Shown here in pieces: positions 1-11,600 of a stretch of DNA of 64,000 bases. Source of the DNA: Cephalotus follicularis (Eukaryota > Streptophyta > Magnoliopsida > Oxalidales > Cephalotaceae); NCBI GenBank assembly GCA_001972305.1, contig BDDD01000998.1:303462-367461 (forward strand), written 5' to 3'. The notes beneath the pieces were generated by a model. That model had not been told where the DNA came from. It was given only the letters and a program-made list of their open reading frames with translations, and did not search any database. A program made the position numbers and the translations under genes. Every line of letters starts with the position of its first letter. The stretch's first letter is position 1.

Positions 1-660
1 AAAAACAACCTTCAATTCAATTTCAATTAACATGAAACCACATATAGGATATCATAACATGAAAAGCATGCTATATATATCCGAATCATGTCATAAATTC
101 CTTCTACCTACCTCAAAAGCTATCCCAGAATCAGTTGAAAAGATTACTCTCTTTAAGTTCCAACTCTTCACTTTCCACAACTTCAACAACCCACAGCAGT
201 CTATGTGTGCATTAAACAGTAGGTATATATATATATATATATGAAATCAGTACATATATACTACTGTACAACCATAACAGTAACTGGAATTTAACAACAG
301 AAGCTTACCAAAAATGTAATTCTGAGCTTCTATTCCTCATGCACACACACAGAAGATAACTTCTCTCCTTTCAATGTTTCCAACACTCAAAATCATCCAT
401 GAATGGCTGATATAGGCAGCTTCATCCAAGGAATTCAAATGATTCCTTTAACTCCAACTTTTGCTCTTTTCTTCATCTCTCTCTCATTACTTACTGATTT
501 TAGTTCCTTGTAGGTTTTAGAGGCCCAGAGACACCAATGCATCAGTATACTCAGTCTGTGGCATGTCCACGCCACTTAACCTTGTGAAATCTGTCGTCTC
601 ACACATGTCCACAAAGCAACACGCCACACCCTATTTTCAAGCAACACGTAGCCTTCCTGT
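1..660. other. AT-rich non-coding stretch, no gene seen
   Basis: I see no domain-bearing reading frame, RNA gene or transposon end here. Open frames are short and low-complexity. The only structured part is the TA microsatellite listed separately. It may be host intergenic DNA or an old LTR remnant. Confidence 0.5.
224..242. repeat. (TA)n microsatellite
   Basis: A perfect alternating TA tract of about 9 units is visible directly. Confidence 0.9.
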
Positions 661-671
661 CAAGACTTTGC

Positions 672-820
672 CAGTCGACTATTTTTAAATGGCAGTCGAC
701 TGTTCCCCTGTGACAGTCGGCTGGAGCGTGTACGAACCAACCAGTCGACTGTTCCCCTATGATAGTCGGTCGTGTTCTATACAAAACAACCAATCGACCA
801 TTTATACAAACAGTCGGCTA
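672..820. repeat. Array of CAGTCGACTG-type palindromes
   Basis: Seven variants of the 10-bp palindrome CAGTCGACTG start at about 672, 693, 714, 742, 763, 791 and 811, so steps are 21, 21, 28, 21, 28 and 20 bp. The same motif and the same 21/28-29 steps occur inside LTR families A and B further right. Here no LTR ends are recognisable, so this is either a decayed A/B-type LTR fragment or an independent array. Confidence 0.7.
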
Positions 821-849
821 TTTTATTCCCCACTATTCACACCATAACA

Positions 850-2468
850 CACTTTCGACTCAAGCCTTGCATTAATTGAAATTTATGGTTATTACATTAC
901 TGTACTGGTTTCTGTGAGATGGTGAAGAAGACGACTGTTGGTCTTCTTAACCGTCGATGCTGAGGATAAGCGTCGACGATATGGACTGTAATACGTACTG
1001 GTTTCACATTGAACGTCAACACTTAGTGACAACGTTGACACCCTGAGTTAGATTTCGTACTAGTTTGACTATGCACGTCGACGCTTAGAGAAAGTGTCGA
1101 CGCCCAGCTCGAATAAATGTGTAATGATTGAGACATGGACGTTGACACCTGAGGTCCAACCTCAAAGCGTCAAGGGATAAACAGCGATGCTCAAGGATCC
1201 TTACCTTGAAGCGTCGACGCCAAAGACAAGTTTTGACTCGTAGAGTCACTGGTTTAAAGCGCTGATGCCATGGAGTTGAGCGTCGACGCTTAGAGGACAT
1301 AAGAGTCGACGCCTATAGGTTAAACGTCGACGCTTAACACATGTTTTGGACAACTTCACTCAGATCGTATACGTTGATCCCAAAAAGACCCTAGATGCAT
1401 TTGAGCATATGTTTGTATTGTATATTGTACTATTAACTGAATTGTGAATCGAATCGTGACTATTTTCTAAAGTGTTTTATCATTTTAGAAGTCCATACAT
1501 GGTTTTAAACAAAATCATTATTTTACATGGAAATGTATGTTAACAAATATATATTTTCGGAAGATTGAGAAAAGGGTTTCCAAATATCATGAACCATTTA
1601 AGAGATGGCTTGTTCATCAAAATTACTGTTTCAAGTGTTTATAACTTATAAATTACTTGAGTTGACCGTTGAATGTGATTGTTATTGTTGCCGCTAGTGG
1701 GGATTGTTGTCGCTTAGCCACCGTGCTATGTATCGTGATTGCTACTATTGCCGTTAGCGGGGTACTGTGGGTACTTAGCCACCATGCTAGTATCATTACT
1801 GTCTCCTGACTTTTGTTACTTATCGTCGTGCCAAGAACGTGGACGTTGTTGGTACTGATTGTGATTGAGTGGTCCCCTTGAGGACATGGCTGTTTATACT
1901 GATGAATATACATATAGATATATGTATAGGTAATGTTATACATTATGTACTGTATCATGGTGCATTCATTTCATGACACTCATTATCATTGACCTCGAAT
2001 TCTACTTATAACTTTTCTACTTAGCCGAGTAAGGACAAAGGCTAACCCCCTACAATTTCAGATTGATAGCATGGGTTTTGATATGGAGCATGCTTGGAGA
2101 CCTGAAGAGAAGACTGAGTTGTTCTCTCTTGTGTATTATATTCGGATAATGGATAATGGTTTATTGTATTTGGGATTACTGTACTATTGGATAATATGTT
2201 TATCATGACTGATGGGTAATGTATTTCGTATTGAAATTTTATCATGATCCGTTGTGGGCAATTTGACGATGTTTTACTTATATTGTTAAAGGATTAGTAA
2301 CATGTGGTATGGGACGCATGTTACGTCGCTTAATTCGGCTTCTAAACTGAATGCTTCTGCAAGTTATAAACTATTTAGAAAAGTTTTCAATTACCCGTAA
2401 AATCGTATAAGCCAGATACTTTGTTTAATTGCCATGATATAGATGTTTTTATAAAAACGGGGTGTGAC
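850..2468 (+). mobile_element. Family E-related LTR, 5'-truncated (3' part)
   Basis: The right end reads AAAACGGGGTGTGAC, matching the ends of the family E LTRs at 6245 and 58715. It also shares the 'cttagccgag(t)gaggacaa' block (near 2020 here, 5897 in the 3' LTR and 58390 in the second E copy) and an array of GTCGACGC motifs. The left boundary is not defined and 850 is approximate. The sequence is diverged from the other E LTRs, so it may be a subfamily. Its right end abuts integrase rather than a primer site, so the internal region up to integrase has been lost. Confidence 0.6.
953..1345. repeat. Array of GTCGACGC-type palindromic motifs
   Basis: Repeated cores of the type GTCGAC, GTCGAT, GTTGAC or GTCAAC followed by GC occur at about 953, 972, 1015, 1034, 1077, 1096 and 1141, with more to about 1345. 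Paired sites are 19 bp apart and the pairs about 43-45 bp apart. The fullest form, AGCGTCGACGCTT, is self-complementary. Confidence 0.75.
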
Positions 2469-3695
2469 GACAGTGTTCATCTAGGAAGCTCTAAGCTGTG
2501 GCATGACATGAAGAGAAACTATTGGTGGAGTGGCATGAAGAGAGAGATTGTTGAATATGTAGCAAGATGTTTGACCTGTTAGAGAGTGAAGGCTGAACAT
2601 CAGAAACTTGCGGGACTGCTACAATCATGACCAGTGGTTGAATGGAAGGGGAAGCATGTGACCATGGACTTTGTGCCGAGATTACCGAGGTCACAGAATC
2701 GTCATGAAGCAGTGTGGGTTGTCGTGGACAAACTCACCAGATCTGCTCATTTTCTTCTGATGAACATGACATATTATATCGAGAAGTTGGCTTGATTGTA
2801 TATTCGGGAGATTGTACGATTGCATGGAGTACAAGTCAGTATTGTTTGCGACCATGATGTGAGATTTACTTCAAGGTTCTGGAAGAAGTTCCAATCAGTA
2901 ATGGGAACAACCTTGAACTTCAGTACTGCATTTCACCCACAGACTGATGAACAATCTGATCGTACCATTTAGACTCTCCAAGATATGCTTCGGGCTTGTG
3001 TTATTGATTTCGCTGGTTGTTGGGAGGATCATCTTTCACTGATTGAATTCTCCTACAACAACAGCTATCATGCTAGCATTAGAATGGCTCCTTATGAAGC
3101 CTTGTATGGAAGGAAGTGTAGATCTCCTATTTGTAGGGATGAAGTGGGCGAAAGACAAGTGATGGGACCAGATCTTGTGCAAGAAACTACTGACAAGGTT
3201 GAGATAATCAAGAAGAGGTTACCCGTTGCACAGAGTCGGCAAAAGAGTTATGCCAATAAAAGGAGGAGGAATCTAGAATTTGAGAAGGGGGATCATGTTT
3301 TTCTGAGGATCTCGCCTTCGAAGGGAGTGCACCGATTTGGCCTGAAAGGGAAATTAGCTCCAAGATATATTAGACCTTATGAGATATTGGAGAGAGTTGG
3401 GGAAGTGGCATGTCATATCGCACTACCACCCAACTTATCGAATGTGCATAATGTGTTTCATGTATCCATGTTACGGAAATACGTACCTGTGCTGAGCTAT
3501 GATCATGGATTCATCAGTGATAACCTATCTTATGAAGAAAGGCCGATGAGGATTATCGACCAGAAGGAGAAAGTCCGGAGGAATAAGACTATTCCTATGG
3601 TAAAAGTGTTATGGAGGTTTCAAAGAGCTAAGGAAGCTACATGGCAACGTGAAGCTGAAATTATGGAAACATTCCCTTACTTGTTCGGGATGTAA
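2469..3695 (+). pseudogene. Tekay-type integrase with chromodomain-like tail (element E-i)
   Basis: This is the C-terminal pol segment of a Ty3/Gypsy chromovirus. It begins inside the integrase zinc-binding region (conserved CLTC near 2568-2580) and continues through the catalytic core to a tail resembling the Tekay chromodomain ([10 protein letters not shown]...ATWQREAEI). Integrase inserts cDNA into the chromosome, and the chromodomain-like tail is thought to steer it to heterochromatin. The frame is open from 2985 to 3695, but upstream it carries in-frame stops (near 2580, 2628, 2793 and 2971). The glutamate of the DD(35)E triad, expected in a QSERT-like motif near 2955, reads D. Gag, protease, RT and RNase H are absent: the LTR ends at 2468 and integrase starts immediately. 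A polypurine tract and the 3' LTR follow, so this is the 3' end of an internally deleted element. Confidence 0.9.
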
Positions 3696-3723
3696 AGGAC
3701 AAATTCGAGGATGAATTTTCTAT

Positions 3724-3736
3724 AAGGACGGGGGAA
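3724..3736 (+). other. Polypurine tract of element E-i
   Basis: AAGGACGGGGGAA lies directly before TGTAATAACC, the first bases of the 3' LTR. In LTR retrotransposons this tract primes plus-strand DNA synthesis. Position and composition fit. Confidence 0.8.
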
Positions 3737-3956
3737 TGTAATAACCATTAATTTCAATTAATGTATATTGTAAGATTAATGAATAACATATACATTGACT
3801 TGAAATTTAATGCTTAATTATCCTTTTTATTTAACCTAATTGTTGTTATTGGATTTAATGGAATGAGTTAGGGACCCAATTGAAAGATTTGAAAGTTGGG
3901 TTATGGAGGTTTAAAGAAACGAGATTGGTGCCAACCGTTGAGGCCAAGATACAAGC

Positions 3957-4100
3957 ATCGACGCTTCACACCAAACCGTCAACGCTCAACTCCATACCAT
4001 CAACGCTTTGAGCTTAGACAGTTATTCACCACGTGTAGAGGAGAACGAAGTTATGGCGCGCTAACCACTGACGCCATGAAGTAAACCAGCGACGCTTTGC
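3957..4100. repeat. First GTCGACGC-type motif cluster in LTR E
   Basis: Diverged copies of (A)GCRTCRACGCTT occur between 3957 and 4097, for example 'catcgacgcttca', 'ccgtcaacgctc', 'ccatcaacgctt' and 'ccagcgacgctt'. They lie about 220-360 bp from the LTR start. Confidence 0.65.
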
Positions 4101-4847
4101 ACGGTGACAGGTGCGTGCTACATGTTGAATTACACAGTGCAGTGGCACAAATTCTCACCCTTGCATGACAGGTTTTCTAGGACATGTCAAGGGCACTTTA
4201 AACGTGTTACCAGTTGTTGAAGAGCTGAGATCAGTGTCTTGCATGTGTCCTCTTCCACATGCAACCTTCAAAGAAAGGAGAAGAAAACAAACAGTGAGTT
4301 AAAGAGAGAGAGAAAATGTTGAGGAATGGAGTTAAGCTAATTGATGAATCATTGAGACATTGGAACCTTTATATCAGTCACTGAGTGGTTAATGTGAGTG
4401 TTAGAATCACTGAGAAGAGAAGGAATTGTTCTGGAGGATTTCTGGTATTGCATGTTAAGGAATTGGAATTCAAAGGTGAGAGTTGAATCTTCCATTGAAG
4501 AGGAAAGCTACTGATTTGAATTCTTGCTGTTATAATGGTTGAATAAATATCTAAACATACTGATTTATATATTCATACCACTGTTAAACATGCAACCTAT
4601 AGCTTGGTACTGGAATGGTTGGGGGTTGTTGGAGTTGAAGGAGTTTGGACTTAGAGAGAAGAATCAAACCAATTGATTCTGGGATAAGTGATTGAGGTAG
4701 GAACTTTGACACAATTTTTAACATATAGTATGTGTATCATGTCCAGATAATTTCTATGTGACTGCATGCTGTTAATTGGGTTGGATTGAATTATATATGC
4801 ATGCTCTGTTCTTGATGTTCTTATGAAAATTGCCTAGGTGACTTAAA

Positions 4848-5006
4848 GCGTTGACGCTTAGTCTAGGACCGTCGACGCTTAGGCATAGATGTCGATGCTT
4901 TCGGCAAAATTTCATTGGCGGTTAATGCATGAACACTGTCAATGCTTTAGGCATACCGTTGACGCTTTGAATGTATGCGGCGACGCTTTAATCGAAACCT
5001 TCGACG
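4848..5006. repeat. Second GTCGACGC-type cluster in LTR E, 20-21 bp pitch
   Basis: Six-base cores start at about 4850 (GTTGAC), 4871 (GTCGAC), 4891 (GTCGAT), 4938 (GTCAAT), 4958 (GTTGAC), 4979 (GGCGAC) and 5000 (TTCGAC). Steps are 21, 20, 47, 20, 21 and 21 bp. Each core is usually followed by GCTT, so the complete motif is a palindrome. Confidence 0.75.
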
Positions 5007-6599
5007 ATTTAGTGTAATGTTTTGGCTATTCGTACGGATTTGCACTGGTTTTCAGTGGGGGTGATTTCCATAATCAACCTCTATTAGGTATAATCAATTA
5101 TAGTATTTAACGGTATTGCATCTACTGTTGATTTCATATAAGGAGATCGATTATATTTTTGTCATCCTTGAAATTGATTGAATGGTTGTTGTGCATTGCA
5201 TATAATTCAAAGTGTTAAACTGTTACAAATGTTCACATATTACTGTTTAAGTGTTGCAAAGGGTTTCATGAACTAGGTGCTATATGCACATTTTACTGTT
5301 ACTGTTTACAACTGAGGGCTAATTGCACAAACTACTGTTACTGTTATCTTGTTCTCTACGAGAACCTACTGAAAGTGTTACTCCTATTTTATCCCAAATG
5401 AGGACCACTAATACTGTTTTACTGTTTTCTCTACAAAAGAGACCAATTGCTTTATTACATTATATATGTAATACACTGTATGGACTATGATTGCTAGTTT
5501 CTGTTAGTCGAGTGATAGGATCCATCACTGACAACAGAGGTGTACCTATGTGCCAGGAGCTGGCTAGAGCTCTCACCAAAATTTATAGGTAATGTCGATC
5601 CTGAGTGTTAGCTTCTCGCTAAACACCAGCAGTACTATTTACCTTTTCTACCATCATCGGAGTGCATGGTGGTAGTTAGGTGGTGTGCAGTTTGTGCTAG
5701 GAGTTAGGAACATGTGTCACCCACTACTGGTCTTTGAACAACTATTTGATTGTACCCTTGTGCAGTATCTTTGATGACTGATTGACTGTAGCCCCTCGGG
5801 ATTGCTTATACATATTGGGATTTATATAAACTGTTAAACGATGAACTGTCATGCATGTTTACATATATATTTTCACATTCATGCATACTTCCTGCTTAGC
5901 CGAGTGAGGACAAAGTCTAATACCTACTATTTCAGATTGACAAGGATCACTGTGAGACGTGCTGTGGAAGCTATACTTGGAGGCTTCTTATTTTAAGGTT
6001 GTAAATGTTCAATTGTAATAAGTTACACTCCGTTGCTTTATATTTCCATTGCTAATATGTAATATATGACTTGTATCGTACTTGGTAGCATGTAGTATGG
6101 GCTGCATGCAGAGACCTTTAAATAATCCAATATATGAATGCTTCTGTGAGTTTATTTTATGACTATTTTGATAATTGTTGGATTAACTGATAATCATGTG
6201 TTGTTTATTAATTAAATATTAATAAATGGAAAACGGGGTGTGACAATCCTATAGCTGATACAGTCCTAGAGGGACTGGTCCGCGGTAGCAATTGGCATTG
6301 ATACAGTGAGTAGGACATTCCCTTCTCTTACCATACTTATTCTTGAAATTTCTTGTTGGATATATGTGCCCTTTTTGCATATTCTTGATATGAGATGACC
6401 TTGACTGCCTGATTGTGTTGACACCTCATATTTTGATTCAACTAGTTGTGATACTCACTTTTCCACTATCGAGATACTATTGATACGGATTTGATGATTA
6501 TTTCTTGCTCTAGGTAACAATGTCACCTTCTCTTATGTGTATTATTGTGAGATTGTGTTTTATACTCTGATGTTGGGTACCCCTGTCTTATTTACTTTT

Positions 6600-6745
6600 G
6601 CACGTAAGCCCATTGTACAGGGTGGGGTGTGTGCCATAGCAAGCCCATCGTACAGTGTGGGTTGTTACGTATGATGCATAACCTACAGTGTGCTCTGTAG
6701 CAAAGCCATCGTACGGGGTGGTCGAAGCATAGCCTATAGGCATAC
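6600..6745. repeat. Diverged tandem repeats in LTR H
   Basis: Three copies of an 'agcccatYgtacagggtggg'-like unit begin near 6606, 6643 and 6706, with irregular spacing. Internal tandem repeats are also present in the related LTRs G and D, but with different unit sequences. Confidence 0.7.
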
Positions 6746-7243
6746 TCTGCACCGATACATGATATATATACACACACATTATAGCCTCAGGCTCATTGCT
6801 TTACTTGATGATATTTCATGTGTACCAGTATTTCTTGATATTGTGATTTATAGGTGGACACATTTGCGGTTATAGTGTTATATATGTGGATCTTGTGTAC
6901 ATTTGTCCAGCTCATTTCTTGAGATTGAGATTTCCTTTCATCGAAATTATCTTTCCTTGGATTACATTTTATTGTACTTTGGGCTTATACCTCGGTTTAT
7001 ATCATTTCCTTTTTATTCAGGGTATTCATCTCCTTCAGATTAATACTGAGGGGATGTATTATTCCTATCTCACTTAGTCATTTGGACTAACCCTATTCTT
7101 TTCTATTTTTTAGTTACGACGGCAATTGATAGTCCACCTAATCCACAGTTTAGTAGCAGTTGAGTTTAGTGAAAGTAGACCACGGACACCATACGCCGGC
7201 AGTCTCCGCCAGTTTGGATGCATAATGGGGACATTTGGATTGT

Positions 7244-7247
<4 letters not shown>

Positions 7248-7279
<32 letters not shown>
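7248..7279. repeat. (TA)n microsatellite
   Basis: An uninterrupted alternating TA tract of about 15 units lies inside LTR remnant H. Confidence 0.9.
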
Positions 7280-7281
<2 letters not shown>

Positions 7282-7655
7282 TACTGGAGATTGTGTTTTA
7301 TATATGTGTATGTATTGTGATTATGAGCTGGCTTTTGCTGAACAAGTCCATATATGTATATGGATTCGGATTCCTCCTACGGGAGTGTGGAAATTACTGG
7401 TTGTTGTTTTCTTGCAGGAAATTTTTTTTGGGATAGGTCGAGTTTTAGGGGAAACTCTTGCAACTTTTCTGTAAGAATTTCCACCTCTTCATAAATTTTA
7501 AATAAATAGTTAAGGATAGAAATTGATTTGGTTATGAACTTATATTAGCAAGAAAATAAATAGGTACATTTCAAAGTAAAATAAGTGAGGAAAGTTTATA
7601 GTATAGGCACGGTCCGTTCGGACGAGGCTATGGACTTGCGGGACGATTCGTGACA

Positions 7656-8780
7656 CTGTATCTAAACCTGAAAGCAGTCTTAGCAATATCACTATGTCTA
7701 ACTCTCAGCTAGTGATAACCTGACCTCAAATCGAGTTTGGAAAACACAGTAGCACCCCTCAGCTGGTCAAACAACTTATCAATATGCGATAGAGGATACC
7801 TATTCTTGACTGTGACCCTTATGAGCTATCGAAAATTGATACACATCCGTAATGATCCATCCTTCTTCTTGACAAAAACAACCGTTGCTCCCTAAGGTGA
7901 AACGCTCGGTCTAAAGAAGCCATTGACAAGAAGGTCCTAAAACTGTACTTTCAACTCCTTTAGCTCAATCGGTGCTATATGGTACAATGCTCTGGAGACT
8001 GGAGTGGTACCGAGTAGGAGATCAATGATAAACTTTGTCTCTCTGTCTAACAGCAAATATGTCAATTCCTAAGGAAACACATCTCTGAACTCACACACCA
8101 CTGGAATATCCTCCAAGCTCGGTTGTCATCGGTCGGTGTCAATCGCATGTGCTATGTATTTCTGGCAACCCTGTCTCAATAATATGTGTGCATGTAAGGT
8201 CGATATCCTCAGTACAATGTGCGGCTCCAAGGTCCCAATAAACCAGAAAGGCAACTATTCTGGTGGGCAGAAGGTCACCACTTTCGGGTACAAATAGATC
8301 TCAGCGTAGCGAACAGACAGCCAGTCCATCACAATAATAACATCAAGGTTCTACATGGGGTAAACAATAAGGTCGGCTCACAAGCAACGATTGTCAATCT
8401 CTAAAACACAATCTCTACACACTCAATCAATGGTTACTGACTCACCGTGAGGTGTATTAATCTCCATCAGGAAGGGCAACCAATCAGGACTCAAACCCAT
8501 GTCAAGAACAATGTGTGATGCAATAAAAGAGGGGAATGAGCCCGAATCTATAAGAACCCGCGCTGAAAGCTGAAAATGTCGAATAATAACACAGGAAGAT
8601 GATGGTGTATCACTATACTGCCTCTGTGATCCTTGTACAGATGATGATTGAGGCTGCGATGCCTGAGCTGCTCTTCGAGGACTATTCCTGGTGAAATGAT
8701 CAGCGACATCAAGCATCAAGAATAGACCCAAATGCCATCTACAATTATCTTATGCATGGTTGGACTTGTTACAACGTGTT
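7656..8780 (-). pseudogene. Tekay-type gag/pol fragment I (zinc knuckle, protease, RT start)
   Basis: Read right to left, this block holds a decayed gag zinc-knuckle region (about 8780-8690), an aspartic protease with the motif VLIDSGSFPSFIASH (about 8560-8500), a linker, and the N-terminal part of reverse transcriptase ([29 protein letters not shown], about 7820-7700). The protease cleaves the Gag-Pol polyprotein and RT copies RNA to cDNA. The protease D-S-G triad is intact in the sequence. RT stops at the FRFRY position (near 7660), exactly where LTR H ends, so H or a later deletion removed the rest, including the catalytic YxDD-type motif. Many stops and frameshifts break the frame. The knuckle-to-RT order and wording resemble the pol of element F on the same strand, so both are probably related Tekay lineages. 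Gag upstream of the knuckles is missing. Confidence 0.85.
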
Positions 8781-10448
8781 GATACCCGATTTTGTCTAGC
8801 TTGGTTTTTACTGTTAACCTTTAAACCTTTAACTTGTAATTTTAGATACAAGTTTTCCATTTTACCTTTGGGACTCATTGTATAAAATGGGATAAATGCA
8901 TTTAATCTCTTTCTTTGGCTATCAAATTGATGACCCTTATTCAAATTGATATACTTGTGATATGGATTACTGGATAGTAGGATTTTAATCATTTTCTTAG
9001 GCTTTAAAGCCCAACTTTTGTATTAGGCCGAATGCATATAACATTGATCAATGTCTGGAATGTCTTATATTGTTAGATTTGAATGATTGGCCCATTTTGG
9101 CTTTGAATTTGAATGGATGGATTTAATTGTTACAGTAGGGGTGTCCCTGCATGCCACGAGGTGACTTCATGCTTGTATATACACTCTCTATTTATACAAT
9201 CTGAATTCTTTTTCGTGTTTATGTGCATATTGTTAGGTTAGGGGTGTCCCTGTATGAAATGATATGGCTCATTGTTTGTAAATATATACACTCTTGATTT
9301 ACATAGTTCTGAATTTTATTCATGTTTTACGTGCATATTTATTATATTGGCAAGGCTATATGGCTCAACCCAACCAATAAAAAGGAATAGAATAATTATT
9401 TACAATTAACTGTATATCGTATAGTGCCCTGTCACACCATAAGGGTTGGATCTCGTGCCAAGGAGGCTATGAGAATGAGGTCCTTACTCCCTGTGACAAA
9501 CTATTCCAAGTCATAGGTTCACTTTCTTAGGGCCTTTGATGAACCACGAAGACTTGTCATATTATGCTTGCTCGCAGGGAGGGAGGATGGTTATCGCATA
9601 CCCATTTGGGTGGATCCCTAATGCTAATGTGAGGTGTGTGCTAAGAGCATGACACTAAACTGACCCATCAATAGGAAACCTATTTGGATAGTCAATACCC
9701 AATGTCAATAGGATTCCTATGGTCTCGGTAGTGTATAGTGTATGGTGACTAGTAGGTCCCTAGCCTGCGTTTTCTCCTTTGACATAAGCAGCTGGCATTC
9801 ATTGTTTGGTAACTGCTTGACTTTTATTTCTGCCTTCCCCAACACTAGCCACGTACTGGCAAAAGGGTTGTCTTTTGGTCTTGTGGGAGCTGCATTGAGA
9901 TGTATGGGAGAATGCGCAACAGGGAACCGTCACACCCGGGCTGAGAGTGACCAGCTCTATTTATCTATGTACGTTGTAGACTTAAAAGTCCTGATCAGGC
10001 ATATGTGGACTGGGAATGAGAGGTTTGCATGGGAGGTCTACCGATAGTCTCAGTGCATTCATAGATTTATAGTTATCACAGAAAATATAGGGTTGACATT
10101 CATCCAAACCCTAGACTGTGATAGAAGCCAAGTATGACGAGGGAAACATGACACATATGACAACGACTGAGTAAAATACTGGCTATTTGGACTATGATTG
10201 ATAGACGTGGTAATACACAGATCTGGGGGGTGACTGGCGCTCACACCGCTACTGTTTTAATAGTCAGTGACTGTTAGAATAGTCGTACCAGAATCGGGAT
10301 GTTCTGAGAATTTATCATCATATCGGAGATCGACAGGCTTTCGAGTCCTGCCTGGCTTTGAACAGGTTGACACGTGTAAGGGAGATAAGTCATTTAGTGA
10401 AAGGATAACATCAGGGAGATGTTTATTTGCTAGTGAGTATTTCATTTG
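8781..10448. other. Unassigned stretch, no gene seen
   Basis: No transposon domain, LTR pair or conserved protein is recognisable. A frame of 101 codons at 9742-10047 on the plus strand has no recognisable motif and I treat it as chance. A diverged tandem duplication is listed separately. The right edge is the left flank of solo LTR J, so part of this may be the 5' portion of the Athila-type LTR that continues at 11879. Confidence 0.5.
9135..9340. repeat. Diverged tandem duplication, about 103-bp unit
   Basis: Two units each begin with '(g/t)taggggtgtccctg', contain 'tatacactct' and end in 'gtgcatatt'. They start near 9135 and 9238. The copies differ at many positions, so the duplication is old. 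Confidence 0.7.
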
Positions 10449-10660
10449 TGTAACACCCGAAATTTTATTATGAAGAATGGTGTTTGGGCTTTGAAAATGT
10501 TATTGCTGCTTTTGGGCTTCAGAAGTGTTATTAATACTATTGGACCGAATTATGATAAACGAGAAATGGGAGTGTTGGGCCCACCTCCCTAGCTCTCAGC
10601 CCATTTTGTGAAGGAATTGGTAGAATTGTGCAGGAAGTTCCAGAGCCTTCCACTTTCGGC

Positions 10661-10670
10661 TATAAAAGAG
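10661..10670 (+). promoter_or_regulatory. TATA box of LTR J
   Basis: TATAAAAGAG lies about 210 bp after the LTR start, in the place expected for the U3 promoter. The sequence agrees well with the plant TATA consensus. The transcription start itself is inferred, about 30 bp downstream. Confidence 0.7.
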
Positions 10671-11084
10671 AAGGAATGCAGAGTGGGGACGGTTGTTGAA
10701 CCTTTTTGGAAGGAGACAAAGATATGTCATTGTCCAAAACATTCTTCTCTCCCTTCTCTTGACTTTAAATCTTCCACTCTCAACCTTAAAGGAGCCGTGA
10801 AGCAGTACCTTGGAAGGCGAAAGGAGAATCAGTGAGAGAAGGTCGCAGATTGAAGGCAAGGAAAAGGACGGATTGAGACTCATCATAATCAAGGTAGGAT
10901 CTACTTCCTACTCAGTGCTTTCACTCTTCTGTGTATTGTTTTGAATGCTATGATAATGTGTATTCTAATTCTCGAGAATGAATGAGTACTAGGATTTAGG
11001 GAATGTCCTATATTATATATTGATTGTAGTGAGCAACGTTAGGCATCGAGCATGCAATGTTATGTGTTGTCTACAGCGAAAGGT

Positions 11085-11600
11085 TAGGCGCCGAGCTCTC
11101 ACAAACACGCATCCTGAGCATGCAACATCATGTGCGTCCGAGCTCTCCCTGCATACATCCCGAGCATGTAACATCATGCATCCTGTGCATGTCAGGCAAT
11201 GCGCTGAGCATGAAATGCTAGGTGTCCGAGCTCTCCCTACATGCTTCCGGAGCATGTAATATCGTGTGTCCTGTGCATGTCAGGCAATGCGTCGAGCAAG
11301 AAATGCTAGGTGCCTAAGCTCTCCAAGCATGCGTTCGAGCATGCAATGTGATGCGCACCCAAGCTCTCTACTTATGCACACTCAAGCTCTCCACTGGTGT
11401 CTACCCGAGCTTTCTACTGATGGGCACCCGAGCTCTCAATAGTATGCGCACCCGAGCTCTCTACTGGTGCATACCCGAGCCCTTCAGAGTATGCGCACCC
11501 GAGCTCTCCATAGCTTGCGCACTCGAGCTCTCCATTACTTGCGCACCCGAGCGTGCAATGACATGCAACCGAGCTCCCTGTCGCATGCATCCCGAGCGTG
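11085..11600. repeat. GAGCTC minisatellite in LTR J, 23-24 bp pitch
   Basis: More than a dozen copies of (GCGCAC)CCGAGCTCTCY occur. Between 11361 and 11549 the GAGCT core starts at about 11361, 11384, 11407, 11430, 11454, 11477, 11501, 11525 and 11549, so the step is 23-24 bp. Upstream of 11340 copies are spaced more widely. GAGCTC is a perfect palindrome. Confidence 0.85.

Larger units (their letters stand above)
3737..6245 (+). mobile_element. Family E 3' LTR (about 2.5 kb)
   Basis: The repeat starts TGTAATAACC after the polypurine tract and ends GGGGTGTGACA, giving TG...CA termini. The same 3' terminus is followed by a primer-binding site at 58715, which confirms the boundary. Two clusters of GTCGAC/GTTGAC motifs lie inside. 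The open frame at 3896-4084 lies within this LTR and shows no domain. A matching target duplication cannot be tested because the 5' LTR is truncated. Confidence 0.85.
6246..7655 (+). mobile_element. LTR remnant H
   Basis: The right end CGTGACA at 7655 abuts minus-strand RT sequence, as expected for an inserted LTR. A block at 7070-7100 ('cacttagtcatttggactaa') is shared with LTRs G (about 20000) and D (about 57380). The left edge is where LTR E ends, so the E element may have inserted into or next to H. Open frames here are short and carry TA repeats; none has a domain. Confidence 0.55.

Noticed and set aside
9742-10047. Open frame of 101 codons in the unassigned stretch
   Set aside because: No recognisable motif, no homologous copy in the window; cannot be supported as a gene.
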